This document shows positions 35,059-46,900 of a stretch of 64,000 nucleotides of DNA, piece after piece (position 1 is the first letter of the stretch; the number at the start of each line of letters is the position of its first letter). A program made the position numbers and the translations under genes. This stretch comes from Euborellia annulipes (Eukaryota; Arthropoda; Insecta; Dermaptera; Anisolabididae). Location of the stretch: positions 44,097-108,096 of the forward strand of contig JAKCPI010015488.1 of assembly GCA_023213315.1 (NCBI GenBank). The letters are read 5' to 3'. The notes under the pieces are model-generated. The model did not search any database and had not been told where the DNA came from. It saw only the letters and a list, made by a program, of their open reading frames with translations.

Positions 35059-36240
35059 GTTCTTTAAAAAGTATATCAATAAAAATTTTCGTTTCCATAG
35101 AGCCAATGTTAAATCCCTATGGAGATTTGCATGTAAATTTAGATTCCCCTTTGAAAATTTTTACATATTTTAAAGTATTTTTTCCAATTCTTAAAAAATT
35201 TTGTATTTATTTAGGATTCTACTGGGAATAAAATATCCAAATATGAGATTAAAATTTTAAAAAATAACCATAGTTTATTTCACGCAGTCAATATTTAAAA
35301 CGCAAGTTTGGAACTAAGGGCTATGGGAAACTAAATATAACTTATAATATCGGACCACGTGCGACCAGTCACACCAGATTTTTTATTTCTTGTTAGAAGG
35401 AATTTATTTATTGAAGATAACTAATTTTTTAGCCTTTTTCTTTTATTTAAAATTTTTATAAACATATAATATTTTTGAAACATAATCCATTTCATTTTGA
35501 TTTATATTAGGAACTTGCTCGCGCGCAATTTTTTTCCTCAATTTGACTTAAAATGACTGGACTATGGTGATTGATAGTACTTCAGTTCGCAAGCGATCTC
35601 TCGCTGTCAAATACATTCGTGTTCCAATACAAAACGATCCGAATGAAATATCCGAATTACATCGGAGATTTTCCATATCTCACATCTGTCCACCAAAACT
35701 AATGCTTTTAGTCTATCTACATTTTTTTTCTTGGATGAATTCTTTAATTATCATTAAATTTTTTTTGACAAATAATCAGAAACAAATTACCTAGTGTTCT
35801 TTCAATATCATTTTATATTACAATCGTTTTAATAGGCTAATATTATACTATATTAAAAAATGTTTTAACTATATATAAGCTTAGTCCATGGTATTGAGTT
35901 TGAATTTTATTATGCCTCCATTATTTTAATTATTTTTGAGAAAATAAAAAATTTGCAAAAATTTCATCAACTCACTCTGCCAACAAAAAAAAAAAAACCT
36001 ATCTAAAAATTAATTAAATTTAATGGAAAGTCAGATTCAAAAAGAGATTATATCGCTAAAGACAATATTTATTTTAAACATACGTAGTTAACTTATAGCC
36101 CTATAAACCTTCACACAAGAATATGGAAATAATTAAAATTATGAAATTTCGGAAGGGGAAGATTATTTTACGCATCACCAATCTTTATTATAGAAACTAT
36201 ATCTAGAATTGAACGAGGTTTTTATAGATAAATCATCAAT
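35059..36240. other. Stretch with an unassigned open frame
   Basis: Plus-strand codons from 35564 read SVRKRSLAVKYIRVPIQND and are followed by ISELHRRFS. The composition is protein-like for about 45 codons before becoming hydrophobic AT filler. No splice signals fit well and no family is recognised. It could be an exon or a transposon scrap. Confidence 0.25.
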
Positions 36241-36515
36241 TGAAATAGTATTAAGACTAAAGCCCGGTAGTTAGGCAGCCCAAATGGCAGCTTGTCTTTG
36301 TGAGAAATAACTTTTTCAAAGCAGACAATAGGCCGAACGACCGTTTTTATCAAAAGAATAACCATAAAAGTATATATTTTTAATATAAATTTTAAGGTAT
36401 CGGTATATTGAAATTAAAAATTATCTCGATGTTTTAATCAGAAAAAATGTTTAGTGAGCGTGCTATTTGGGCTGCCAAACTACCGGGCTTTAGTCTCATT
36501 ACTATTACTTTAGAT
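36241..36515. repeat. 275-bp foldback element
   Basis: aatagtattaagactaaagc at the left is mirrored at the right, and both sides carry cccggtagttnggcagccca. The arms are about 45 bp with a unique AT-rich centre. Confidence 0.65.
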
Positions 36516-36717
36516 GGAACCTTTTAATAAGGATTAATATGTAATAGGACAGATTAAAAATTAAATTTATTTAAAACCCAGGTCGATCAATGATCGATTT
36601 ACAAAAAAAAAAAGCAAAAGTGTGGAGTCGTGGGACCCCCTCCAGGAACGAAGTTCCTCACGCCTTTTCTTCAACTCCGAATATAATTTAATACGAGTAT
36701 GAATTTTATTTAAAAAA

Positions 36718-37172
36718 TCTGGTGTGACTGGTTACACAGCACACAAATTTCTCTTACCTTTGGTAAGAGAAAGTTGACATTTTAAAGAGCATTTAAAAAC
36801 TAAATTGACTTATGAATTTTAATTAAAATATTTGGAGCGAATTTTGAGAAAATTAGAAAAAAAAAAAAACTGAAAAAGTACATCAGTAAAGTATTTAGTA
36901 GTAGTACTAGTGAGTTAGTACTCTGACTGTTTTGTTTAAAAGCTTCATGTTGAGACCCAGGACTTAAATCTCAAATTTCATTCTCCTAGCTCTTTTCGTT
37001 CTTGAGATATTTTGTTCACAGACAGATCATGTTGCGAAAACCACTTTTTTGGATTCAGGGGACCTCAAAACGTGTATATCCATCAAAATCTCGACATCGA
37101 ATTTTTGACATGAAACCAATTCTTTCTCTCTATATATATTAACATATATAGAGGTAAGAGAAAGTAAAAAGA
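36718..37172 (-). repeat. Foldback-family right-half copy
   Basis: Contains ctggtgtgactggttacaca, then the cagtaaag, cacagacagatcatg and ctcgacatcgaatttttgac segments and the end ggtaagagaaagtaaaa of the family at 60456-61591. Confidence 0.65.
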
Positions 37173-37179
37173 AAAGAAT

Positions 37180-37430
37180 TATTTATTTTTAAAATAAATA
37201 ATTCTTCGCCTTCGGCGGGCTTTCCTTCTAGCCAGGGGGCTTCGGAGAGCAATTTCCCGCCTTCGGTAGATAGAAGGAGATAGAAAGAGAAAGTGGGCGT
37301 GACCTCGCCAAGACTTCGGCTAACCTCGCCTTCCTCCGCCGTCGCTCGGGCGCTGGAACGCGTTTTTTGTTACGTGACGATTTTTGCCAATTCACCCCCG
37401 CCAAGCCGCGTTAAAGAACTTCGTTCCAAA
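37180..37430. other. GC-rich segment of unknown nature
   Basis: Unusually rich in cttcgccttcgg-type words and CpG, including ccgccgtcgctcgggcgctg. No clear frame, palindrome or tRNA fold. Possibly a promoter or a transposon body. Confidence 0.3.
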
Positions 37431-37649
37431 AATAAAAGTTAAAACAAATTAATAACTGTTGCGAACAATTTCTTAAAATAAATAGCGTTCCCTATTCTAG
37501 CTTGATACACTAAGCTATTTTTTAGCGATCCATTTCCCATGTTAATTTGTTAAGTTTTATTTTTATTATTAATAGGTATATTTATATTTTTTGTGGGGGT
37601 TGTGTTATGATTATTCAATCCACCTCTTTTTTTCTCTTTTAAAATAACA

Positions 37650-37960
37650 CGGAACACTTGGCCTTGAATGGTCAGAACAGCACGAAAAAGTATTATACAA
37701 AACACAAATCGATCATCAGTAGTGGTGTGAGCTTTTTTGATGCAATAGTAATCTATTCAAGAACTGAGAGAAAATTTGAAACAGAATTGTTTATCAATAA
37801 AACAGAAAGAAAAACACTCATAATTCAGTGTTGTGATTATTTTCTTATTTTTTTTTCCAACAAACTCTTTGTTTAAAATAATTATATACAGCTAGAAATT
37901 TTATACTTTTGATAAACACTGCAATCAGAACAATGAATTAAGTTTTTTTCTTCCTCCTTT
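37650..37960. other. Unassigned open frame region
   Basis: A 72-codon plus-strand frame from 37658 is Lys/Thr/Ser-rich and ends in hydrophobic filler. No recognised domain and no splice signals, so I do not call it a gene. Confidence 0.2.
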
Positions 37961-38225
37961 ATAGGTAAGCCTAACTTGCTTACCGAGCATAATTCGTTTC
38001 AGAATCATAATCGTTATGCGAAACAATAACATTCTCCCCTAGAGCTGTCTCCCTCATGACACAGACTGATGTAACATGCCCACAATCCGGGACTTTTCCT
38101 CTCCTCGCCACTCGTTATGCGAAACGTCGCTCGTTAAGCAAGTCATTCTTTTACAATTTGTTTTGCTCGTTTTGCGAATTACTAGCTTTGAGAGGTGCTC
38201 AATAAGCGAGAATCTACTGTAACAG
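37961..38225. mobile_element. Possible pogo/Tigger-type remnant
   Basis: The words gttatgcgaaacg, cgttaagcaag and ttttgcgaatt recur, and the right end ataagcgagaatctactgta resembles Tigger-type ends next to a TA. The left end is not clear. Confidence 0.35.
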
Positions 38226-38936
38226 CTAAATATTTGCTTATTTAATACTTGAATAGGCCCTTAATAGCTTTTGGAAAATTGGATAGGATTGAGTAGAGAA
38301 AGTTGCTTCGGGGACGATGACAATAATACTCTTTTTTTTTTTTTATTTTACATTCATTTATTTTTATTTTAGACAATTTTATTAATCTCTAGAGATTTTT
38401 TTTTTTTTTTCAAAGAAATAGGCATTCAATTTTCTCTTCTCAGCATAGACATGAGACAATAAAGTAACCATGTTGGAAATAAAAAATAAAATTCACTCCC
38501 GCACATCGACATTTCCATTTAGATTATCCCATGAATTTTATAGATAAAACATGCAACGAAAAATCTATTCTAGGTAATATTTTAAACCCACCTGAGCTCA
38601 CTCTTCGTTTCGACACTTCAATGGGCCTTAATGATTGCGAGAAAATTTCCTTCCTATTTGGGGATAGATCAGAGCGGATATCCGATGCTTCCCTCCCCCA
38701 TCCTTCATTAAGTTGGTGAATTAACTTAACTGATAGTTGATACTTTGTAACTTTAATAGCTTCAATATTAAATGGAAAGGAGAAACTCTGACTAGAAAAA
38801 AAACTAATTTCTCCCTGTCTTCAGTAAAACGATACACAAAGACTATCATTTATTTCAAAATCTAAAATAAAATTTAGGTATGTATTATGGGAGTTTTTAA
38901 TTATAGATCACATTTTGTTATTAATTATTTATTAAA
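38226..38936. other. Stretch with weak exon-like block
   Basis: A 62-codon plus-strand frame at 38531-38719 (LNPPELTLRFDTSMGLND) has ordinary composition, but no splice partner or family is recognised. The flanks are AT-rich. Confidence 0.25.
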
Positions 38937-39405
38937 AATATAAATTCTGTACAACGTTTCCACTGCTTATTCTGCAGTAGTTTTCAAGTACTGTGCACTT
39001 GCTTTGACTCAAGTGAACTAACCGCTAAGGGACCGTTACGTGCATTTATATGGCACAACGCCGCTATCTACAGTTATTCCCATGAAATTAAACACAAACT
39101 CTGTTCTGCGCCGTCTACACTCATTCCCATGAAGTTAGACACATCATGAAAGCAAGTGTTTAGATAAAAAACATGATATTACAATAAGTTTTTTGAATTT
39201 GATTTTTTTATTTTTTAACATTTGTTTTGACGATTGTAGATAGGCATCATGACGTCATGGCATATAAAATGCCCGTAAAAGTCTCTTAGAGGTTAGTTCG
39301 CTTGAGCCAGAGCAAGTGCACTAATATTGGAAACAACTGCAGAATAGCAGTCGAAACGTTATACAGTATTTATGTTTTTTAATAAATAATTAACACAAAA
39401 TCAGT
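38937..39405. repeat. Foldback element with diverged Penelope-like ends
   Basis: aaattctgtacaacgtttcc at the left is mirrored by gaaacgttatacagtattta at the right. Both arms contain a ctgcag palindrome next to gaaacgtt. Arms of about 100 bp enclose a unique centre. The ribozyme-like core is not preserved. Confidence 0.55.
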
Positions 39406-39784
39406 CCTATTCTCTAAAAACAGACGTTAAAATTTAACATCATAAAATGGATGTTAAAAAAATAAAGAAATAACACCAGCATTAAAAAATGATTTTCTCT
39501 AAACCAAGTTCTAACAGCGCGTTAACATGTTATTTTTATCTAAAAGCTGTCAAAATCATTATTTTTATGTTAAGACGCCATTTTGATGCATTAAATACAG
39601 CGTTAAAATATTAAAGGCACCCCGTAGACATGACATCAATTTTTAACACTAGTGACTAAATATTAACGCTTTGGTGTTAGTTTTTGCTTACAGCATAGCA
39701 ATTTGAGGCAAGGAGTTGTTAAAATGAATTAACGCTGATTTCAGATGATAAAAGTTATCGTTTTTACTTAGAGAATCGACCTGA
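39406..39784. repeat. Element with attctctaa termini, third copy
   Basis: Starts tcctattctctaaaaacaga, ends ttagagaatcgacctgaatg, with gttaaa-rich interior as at 9256 and 28264. It directly abuts the foldback at 38937-39405. Confidence 0.6.
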
Positions 39785-40251
39785 ATGTGGCCTATAATTA
39801 AAAACTTCCAATAATAATAATAATAATACAAACCACAAAAGCTTTAATAAACACGTGATAAAAATTTAGGTTCTTTCTGATTTTTCAATTTATTCATTCA
39901 TTTTCTTGCTTGGCTCTAATGAACTTGAGTGTTGAACGGCCTATGCATCCATCCTGTTGTGTCTCCATAAATAATAATAAATAAATCCACAAATTCTCCA
40001 TAAATATTATATTATATTATATCGTCAAAATTGCAACAGGAAATTTAAAACCTTATATATATATATATACTGTATATTCTGGTTAGTGTCAAACAGAAAA
40101 GGTTCTTGAAAAAATGTTAACCCTCCCCTCCTGAAGAACAAATTCTGTTTACGCCACTGCATCTCTAGAGGAAAAAAATATTAGGTTGGGCAAAGAAAAA
40201 GTTTAAAATTTTATTCTCCCTCTCCTTTCATCGGGAGAAGTAATGCCCATG

Positions 40252-40463
40252 CAAGGGCGGATTCAGAGGTGTTTTTCGGGGGGGGGGGGTATCTGGTGTG
40301 ACTCGGCGCCTTCCGTTTGCCAGAATATAAAATGTACAAATCAAATTTTTAAGTATTGATTTTTAAAATTTTACATTAAAAATAAATTTTTTTTTTAAAA
40401 AAGTATTTTTTCAAATCTCGGGGGGGGGGGTAATTGCCCCCCCCCCCTTGTATCCGCCCTTGG
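40252..40463. mobile_element. hAT-like MITE with G-run ends, diverged duplication
   Basis: Ends are caagggcggattcag and tatccgcccttg. The flanks gcccatg and gcccaga may be a mutated duplication. Long G and C runs lie inside the ends. Confidence 0.55.
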
Positions 40464-40972
40464 CCCAGATTGACGTAAATGAAAAACTTATTGTTTGAAT
40501 AGATTCTTACAGAGGGCTATGTAACCTGTTCACAGTAAGTTCTTAATTTAGGCCTCACTCTGTCTGAAAGAGGCTTTAGAGAGCGCTAATTAAAAAAGTT
40601 GAAAACACTTCAATTATATGATATATAAGTAGATATATTGTATAAATAAAAAAAAAAACATCGTTTATAAAAAAAAAAAGTAAAAACAACATTTACAAAA
40701 AATAATTATAAAATTTTTATAAAATCTGGACAAATATTTTTTTTTACTTTTAATATACGTACATCGTTGTTTTCAAAAAAATTGTCATTATTAATTAGAA
40801 AAAAATTATTTTGCTTATTATTCTTTTTTTGGTAGGTTTGTTTTTGGCAGCGTTGTTAAAAAAAAATATAAAAATATCTCCTTGGGTTATTCTACATCCA
40901 TTTTTTTCTCATTTAGTTAAAAAAAAACATACAAAGCACTAGGGAATTTAAAATATAATTCATTAGTTAATA

Positions 40973-43900
40973 TTAATCTTCACTAACTTGTTTTTCATTG
41001 CCATTTAAAAATACTTCCTTTTCTTCTGTATTTTTATTAGCAAATTCTTTTCGAGATTCCTCTATAAATTTCAGTCTTTTATAATCTTCTGGGATTATTT
41101 GAATTAGTATACTACCAAATAAGATGGTTATAATAGTAGCAATATCGGCTATTATATGTCCGTACAAATTTAAAAGCCATCCGTAAGCGATAGTGAGACC
41201 AATTCCAAAACTATTGAAAGATATGATAAGAATTGCCGTAATTGTTCCTTCTAATTCGGGATAGGTGAGTTCAAGCGAGAATTCAATAAAGGAAATTAAC
41301 GTCATTCCAATTCCATTGCTAAAATAAAACAGAAATTCATTTTGAATTATTAAAAAGTTTTTTCTAAAAATATGTAACTTATTCCTGGCTCTGGTATAAT
41401 TATTATTGAACCAATCCCACCTTTATATATATTTTTTTTCTAATTATATTAAAATGAATCCAATTATCCTAATTATTAACTTTACCAAAGGTTATTTAGA
41501 TAAAGTGATTGCAATTTAAAAAAAAATCGAAATTATTTAAAATGTCGAGATTTAATTCTCTGCACTTTCAGGTGCTCTTTAGATCAACCGAAACATTTCA
41601 TAAATGATATTTTTTTTTGTAATGAATGAAATTTCAAAAAATGCGAGAAATCCACTGAGCGCAATATAAATATTTTCCTATTGAATTCTAATATTTATTT
41701 GTATATAGGCGGAAATTAAATATATGTCGACTCAAAAAATCTGCTGCGACAGTCACACCAGATTTTTACTTGTGTCGACATATATTTAGTTTACACCGAT
41801 ATATTAGAACTCAAGATGTAAAATTTATTAAACATGGGAAAATATTAATATTTTGTTACCATGGCAACCATTTCTCCTATTTTTCCTACGAAGTAAAAGA
41901 GTAAAGTGGTCTTCAGAAGATTTCAAGGGCAAAATGAGCCGTCGGGCTTGGTGTAGGGGTTAGCATGCTGGTCTTGTATAGCAAGGGTCGCGGGTTCGGA
42001 TCCCAGGCGGTCCGATGATTTTTAAAAAAGGCCTGGACCCCAATTACATTATATTCAAATAACAGTTATCGTCAAAAGTCTTATATGGTCTGAGTTGCCG
42101 AAAAAACTGTGTTAATGTGTGTGTGAGTGTGAATAAGGAAAAAGTGTGAGTGTTAAAAAAAGGACAAAATGAGAATATATTATACATTTTAAAGAGCATC
42201 TAAAAAATAATTGATTTTTTAATCAAAATCGTTGGAGCCAATTTCGAGAAAATCAAAAAAAAAAAAAAACTGAAAAAGTACATCAGTAAAGTAGAAGTAC
42301 TCTTTGACTGGTTTTGTTCAAAAGCTTCATGTTACGTCTCAGGAGGGTACCCAACTTAAATATAAAATTTCAACTTCCCAGCTCTTTTCGTTCTTGAGAT
42401 ATTTTGTTCACAAACAGACAGACAGAAAGACAGATTATGTTGCAAAAACCATTTTTTTGAACTCAAAACGTGTATATCCATCAAAATCTCATGAATCCAA
42501 TACTTTCTGACTATATATTTCATATATAGATAAAAGAAAGTAAAAAGTATTTAACAAATTTGTGAGTAGCCTATGTTTATTTGGGAAAAAAATATTTTTT
42601 TCATGTCTAATTAAGAGTTAGAGTTAGAGCTTAAAAAGAACATCATAAGAAAAATTTTAATGAAAATATTTTTAAATTTTCTTTTTTTCTTGAAATATTT
42701 AGAGTTAAAGCCATCTTCTTTTTGTATAGGCATAGACTATACAGTAACAAATGTTAATTTTTTTTTCCAAGTTTTTTACAGAAATATTTAACTTAAAGTG
42801 ATTTAGAATTTTTATACTTAATATGAAATTACATTCTTCATTTAATTTACTAGGCCTAATAGAAAGTTCGTAAATTACAAAGATGAGAAAGTTTGAAGTG
42901 ATGATACGAGTAATAATGAAAGGTATTTGGATGAAACTAGCCCAAGATGGTTCGGACAAGTGATGAGATATTTAGGAAGGAAATTGGGAAATGTTGGCAC
43001 CTGGCTAGGGGAGTGCTGGAGATCGATCTTCTAAATTAGGGGATTTAAATTGATGGACGGAATGAAGAACTTGCGGTGTTCATTAACAGAGTCGTCCCCT
43101 CAAATTCATATACATTTAAAAGAGATTTAATTTAACCAAAAATTTTTTATATTTTTACTTCCTCATACCTATATGTTAATATAGGCCTATAGAAAAAGTA
43201 TTGGATTCATGTCAAGAATTCCATGTTGAGATTTTGATGGATATACGTTTTGAGGTCCCCTGAATCAAAAAAATTGGTTTTTGCGACATGGTAAATGTCT
43301 GTCTGTCCTGTCTGTCTGTGTGTCTATTTTCAATTTTAAGCATGAAGTAGCATTGAGCTATGAGGCCGAAATTTTATATTTAAGTTAGACACCCTCCTGG
43401 AGCGTGAAAATAAGCTTTTAAACAAAATCGGCCAAAAGTACTAGTACTTTACTGATTTTTTTTTTTTTTTTTAATAGGAAAATTAAATTCACATACTCTA
43501 GTATGTAATTCGCTTCTGAAGATGACACATATGGTGTCGAAATAAGTATAAAGTGTTAATATCAAATTAATAAATTATTGAAACAGAAAACCTTGTGAAT
43601 TTAATTCTCCTATTAAAGCATAATGTTTCAACTAGAGCCAACGGTTACCAGTTTAAAATTAAGTTTTATTTTTAATTCAATTTTCTCAAAATTCACTCTA
43701 ATGATTAATTTAATCTTTAAATTATATATTCTCATTTTGCCCTCAAATTTGTTTGAAGCACACTTTACTCTTGTACTTCATAGGAAAGATTGAAGAATAT
43801 CATGGTAACAAAATATATTTTTCCTTGTTTATAAATTTTACATCTTGAATTCAAATGTACGATAGCCTGGCATAAATAAGCAATAGTCATCACAATCAAT

Positions 43901-46900
43901 GCTGTTAAATGATGCCCAGGGCGGTGAAAGCTCGGGATTGATGACCCCGAGCAATATGCGTGTGGAACGTCCCCCGGTAGCCATCGATATAATTAATGGA
44001 TTGTAATATATACATAATAAAGTCATAACCCTAAATGGCCTTAGTAGCCAAAAGGGTTTAAAAAAAAAATGTACGGTACTGTCGGGAACTAAATATATTT
44101 CGACACCAAAAACCTGATGTGACAAGTACAGAAAACTGTCAATTACCGAAGTTATGTGCTATGCGACCAGTCACACCAGATTTTTTATTATCATTTCTTT
44201 ATCTTGACCGATATTTACTTATGTAAGAGAATGTATTAACAATCTTGTTTAGTTATAAATTTAATTAACTTACCCTAAAAAGACAGCAGCTATATACACC
44301 GCAGTTTTGCTTTCTATATATAAAGAATATGACAAAATTCCGATTGATAATGCAAGAAAAAGATTGGTAAATTGGCAGACTTGTTTAAAAGCGTGCGTTT
44401 TATCCAATACAACACCAACACCAAACGAACCAATTGTTGATGTTAATATAGAGATTAATCCAATTCGTCCAACGAATACTCCTTCACCCTAAAAAACAAA
44501 TCCAAGTCATATATCATTTATGTGTATTTTTTGTTAATATATTATATACATTGCTGAATACTCTTTTCAATGCTATATGAAAGAACTTTGCTCTATTCCT
44601 ATCTCTTTCTATACGTTTATATATACTCTGTCATACACTCACTTTGTATGTTATGTTATTTTCATTCATTCATTAAAAAAAAAAAAAAATACTGGCTCTA
44701 TTAAAATGTGTGGCAACTTTAACGATGAAAAGAAAATTCATATATCAAAATTATGTTATTTATTTTAATTAATTTTTATTTCATAAATTAAAAAAAGTAG
44801 CCTATAATAAAAAAAACTTAAAAAAAATGCTTTTATTTAAATTGAATTAAAAAGAGAGAAATAATTTAATTAAAATTCTTATTAAAATTGTTGAATATTT
44901 ATGACTTAAAATAAAAATCGTGGGGAGAATATAGATAGCTTAGGGAATTGTATATTCTTAGAGCCTCGGAAACACTTCGAAGTGCACCACGCTTTTATTT
45001 TAAGTCATAAATATTCAATAATTTTAACAAGAACAATTAAATTCTTTCTCTCTTTTTAGTTCAATTTAAATAAAAGCATTTTTTAAAGTGAAACTTTTTT
45101 TTTAAGTTTGTTTTATTATATCTTTATTTTAAACTTTTTAGCCTTTTTTTACTATAGATAGAGTATTAAAAAAACGGAAGGCAGGAGGCGTGAGGCATCA
45201 AATAAGTACCACATTAGTTTAGTATATTATGATAAATATGGGCATATCATTGTTGTCATCAAAAATGACCCTTCATTTTCACAGCTCTAGCTCATCGAGA
45301 AGTCTTGAAATTAGATTAATTCGCGGGAGGTTTCAAATAAAGGACCACATATGTTTGGTCTATTTTGATCAAAAGCTACAAGTAATTGTTGTCATCAAAA
45401 ATGACCCTTAAATATCAAATTACACAACTCTAGCTCATCGGGAAGTCTTTTGAAAGTAGATTAATTCGCGTAGGGTTTCAAATAAAGTAGGTACCACATT
45501 AGTTTGACACGTCCGGGAACAAATATTTAATTTACATCTAAATATTGTACTTAAAATAAGAAAATGGTCTCTGTTATTAAAAAAAAATATATCTCAAAAC
45601 AAGAGTAATAAATAACAATGAAGTTGTTGTATAGCAAGTGAATTTATTTGATTTTCTAAGGTTGTTATCTGAGTATTTGTGATATTTTTTGAACCTGTTA
45701 ATAGACATTTGGTAGAAGGAGAAATGATTGATTCAAAGATTGATTAATGACTTTGCAAGAGGTGATTTTTATAATCTTGATTAAAAGACCAATATTTTTT
45801 TTTTACCACCAAACCATTCTTAATGCTCTGATTGAATGAACGTTTGTATAATAAGAAAAAAAAAAACAGGGTCCTATAATGTAACACCTGTGGCAATAAA
45901 ATTTTAGTATTATTCAAAGCTTTAATATTTAAAGATTTTGAAACTGTGAATATTTGAAATTGAAGACAAATATTTTGATTCGTTCTCATTTAATAAAAAC
46001 ACAAACGCATTAAAAAATAGAGACCCTTTTAAATTGTGGGGTTTTTATAATACTTGAATAAAACACACAATTTGCGATGATTTACAAAACACATTTTATT
46101 GATAGTTAAAGTATAATGTGTCTTTTAAACACAAAATGAGTCAAATATCCACTTCTCGCAGCTTCACATTCTTTTTGGATAATTGCAGTTCTACCATCAA
46201 TAATGATATTAATTTCTTCTTTCAGCCCAGGATTCACGTAATCTCAGACTTACAGAAAAAATTTCCTGGACGAGTAATCTCTAATGTTAATTGGCCACTA
46301 AGATCATCTGTTCTGATACCGTTCGGCTGTTATATGCATGGGGTTAACTAGGAGGGTACCGGGGGCCTGCCCCCCCCCCCCCCAGAAAGCTCCTTGCCCC
46401 AAGAAAAATTGAGAAAATATGTGGCTTTCCAGGCCCAGGATAGCTGGTCCCATGGCCCCCCCAGCCAAATTCTCTAGTTGCGCCCATGGTTATGTGGGGT
46501 TTTGTGAAAAGTCAAGTCTATAAGAATAGCACAGAATCGATTTCTGACTTGAAGGAATTCTCGAAATTATTTACGTTATTGATGAGTTAGAGCTAAGCCA
46601 AAATGTCATCGGAAATTTTGTACCTCTTTGAAGCTGTATGTGACACTTAACGGATATTTAAATTTAAATGTCATACATTTTACTTCAATGACCAATGAAG
46701 GTTTTTTGAAATCAGTACAAATTATTTGTTTTATTTAAGTATTACATTTCAAAGACCCTATTTAAATGCTTTTATTTTAATCAAAAAACTTTTTTTTATA
46801 GTCTTCTCTTCAGTTTTGGCTATTGAGAATTTGAACGGTACTTATAATGTTAATGACGACATATGAGGTTTAAATAAATATCCATTGAAATGTCTGGGAT

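Noticed and set aside
44307..44492. Plus-strand open frame of 61 codons
   Set aside because: It is the antisense shadow of FLVCR exon 5, whose minus-strand frame matches the family and has correct splice sites.
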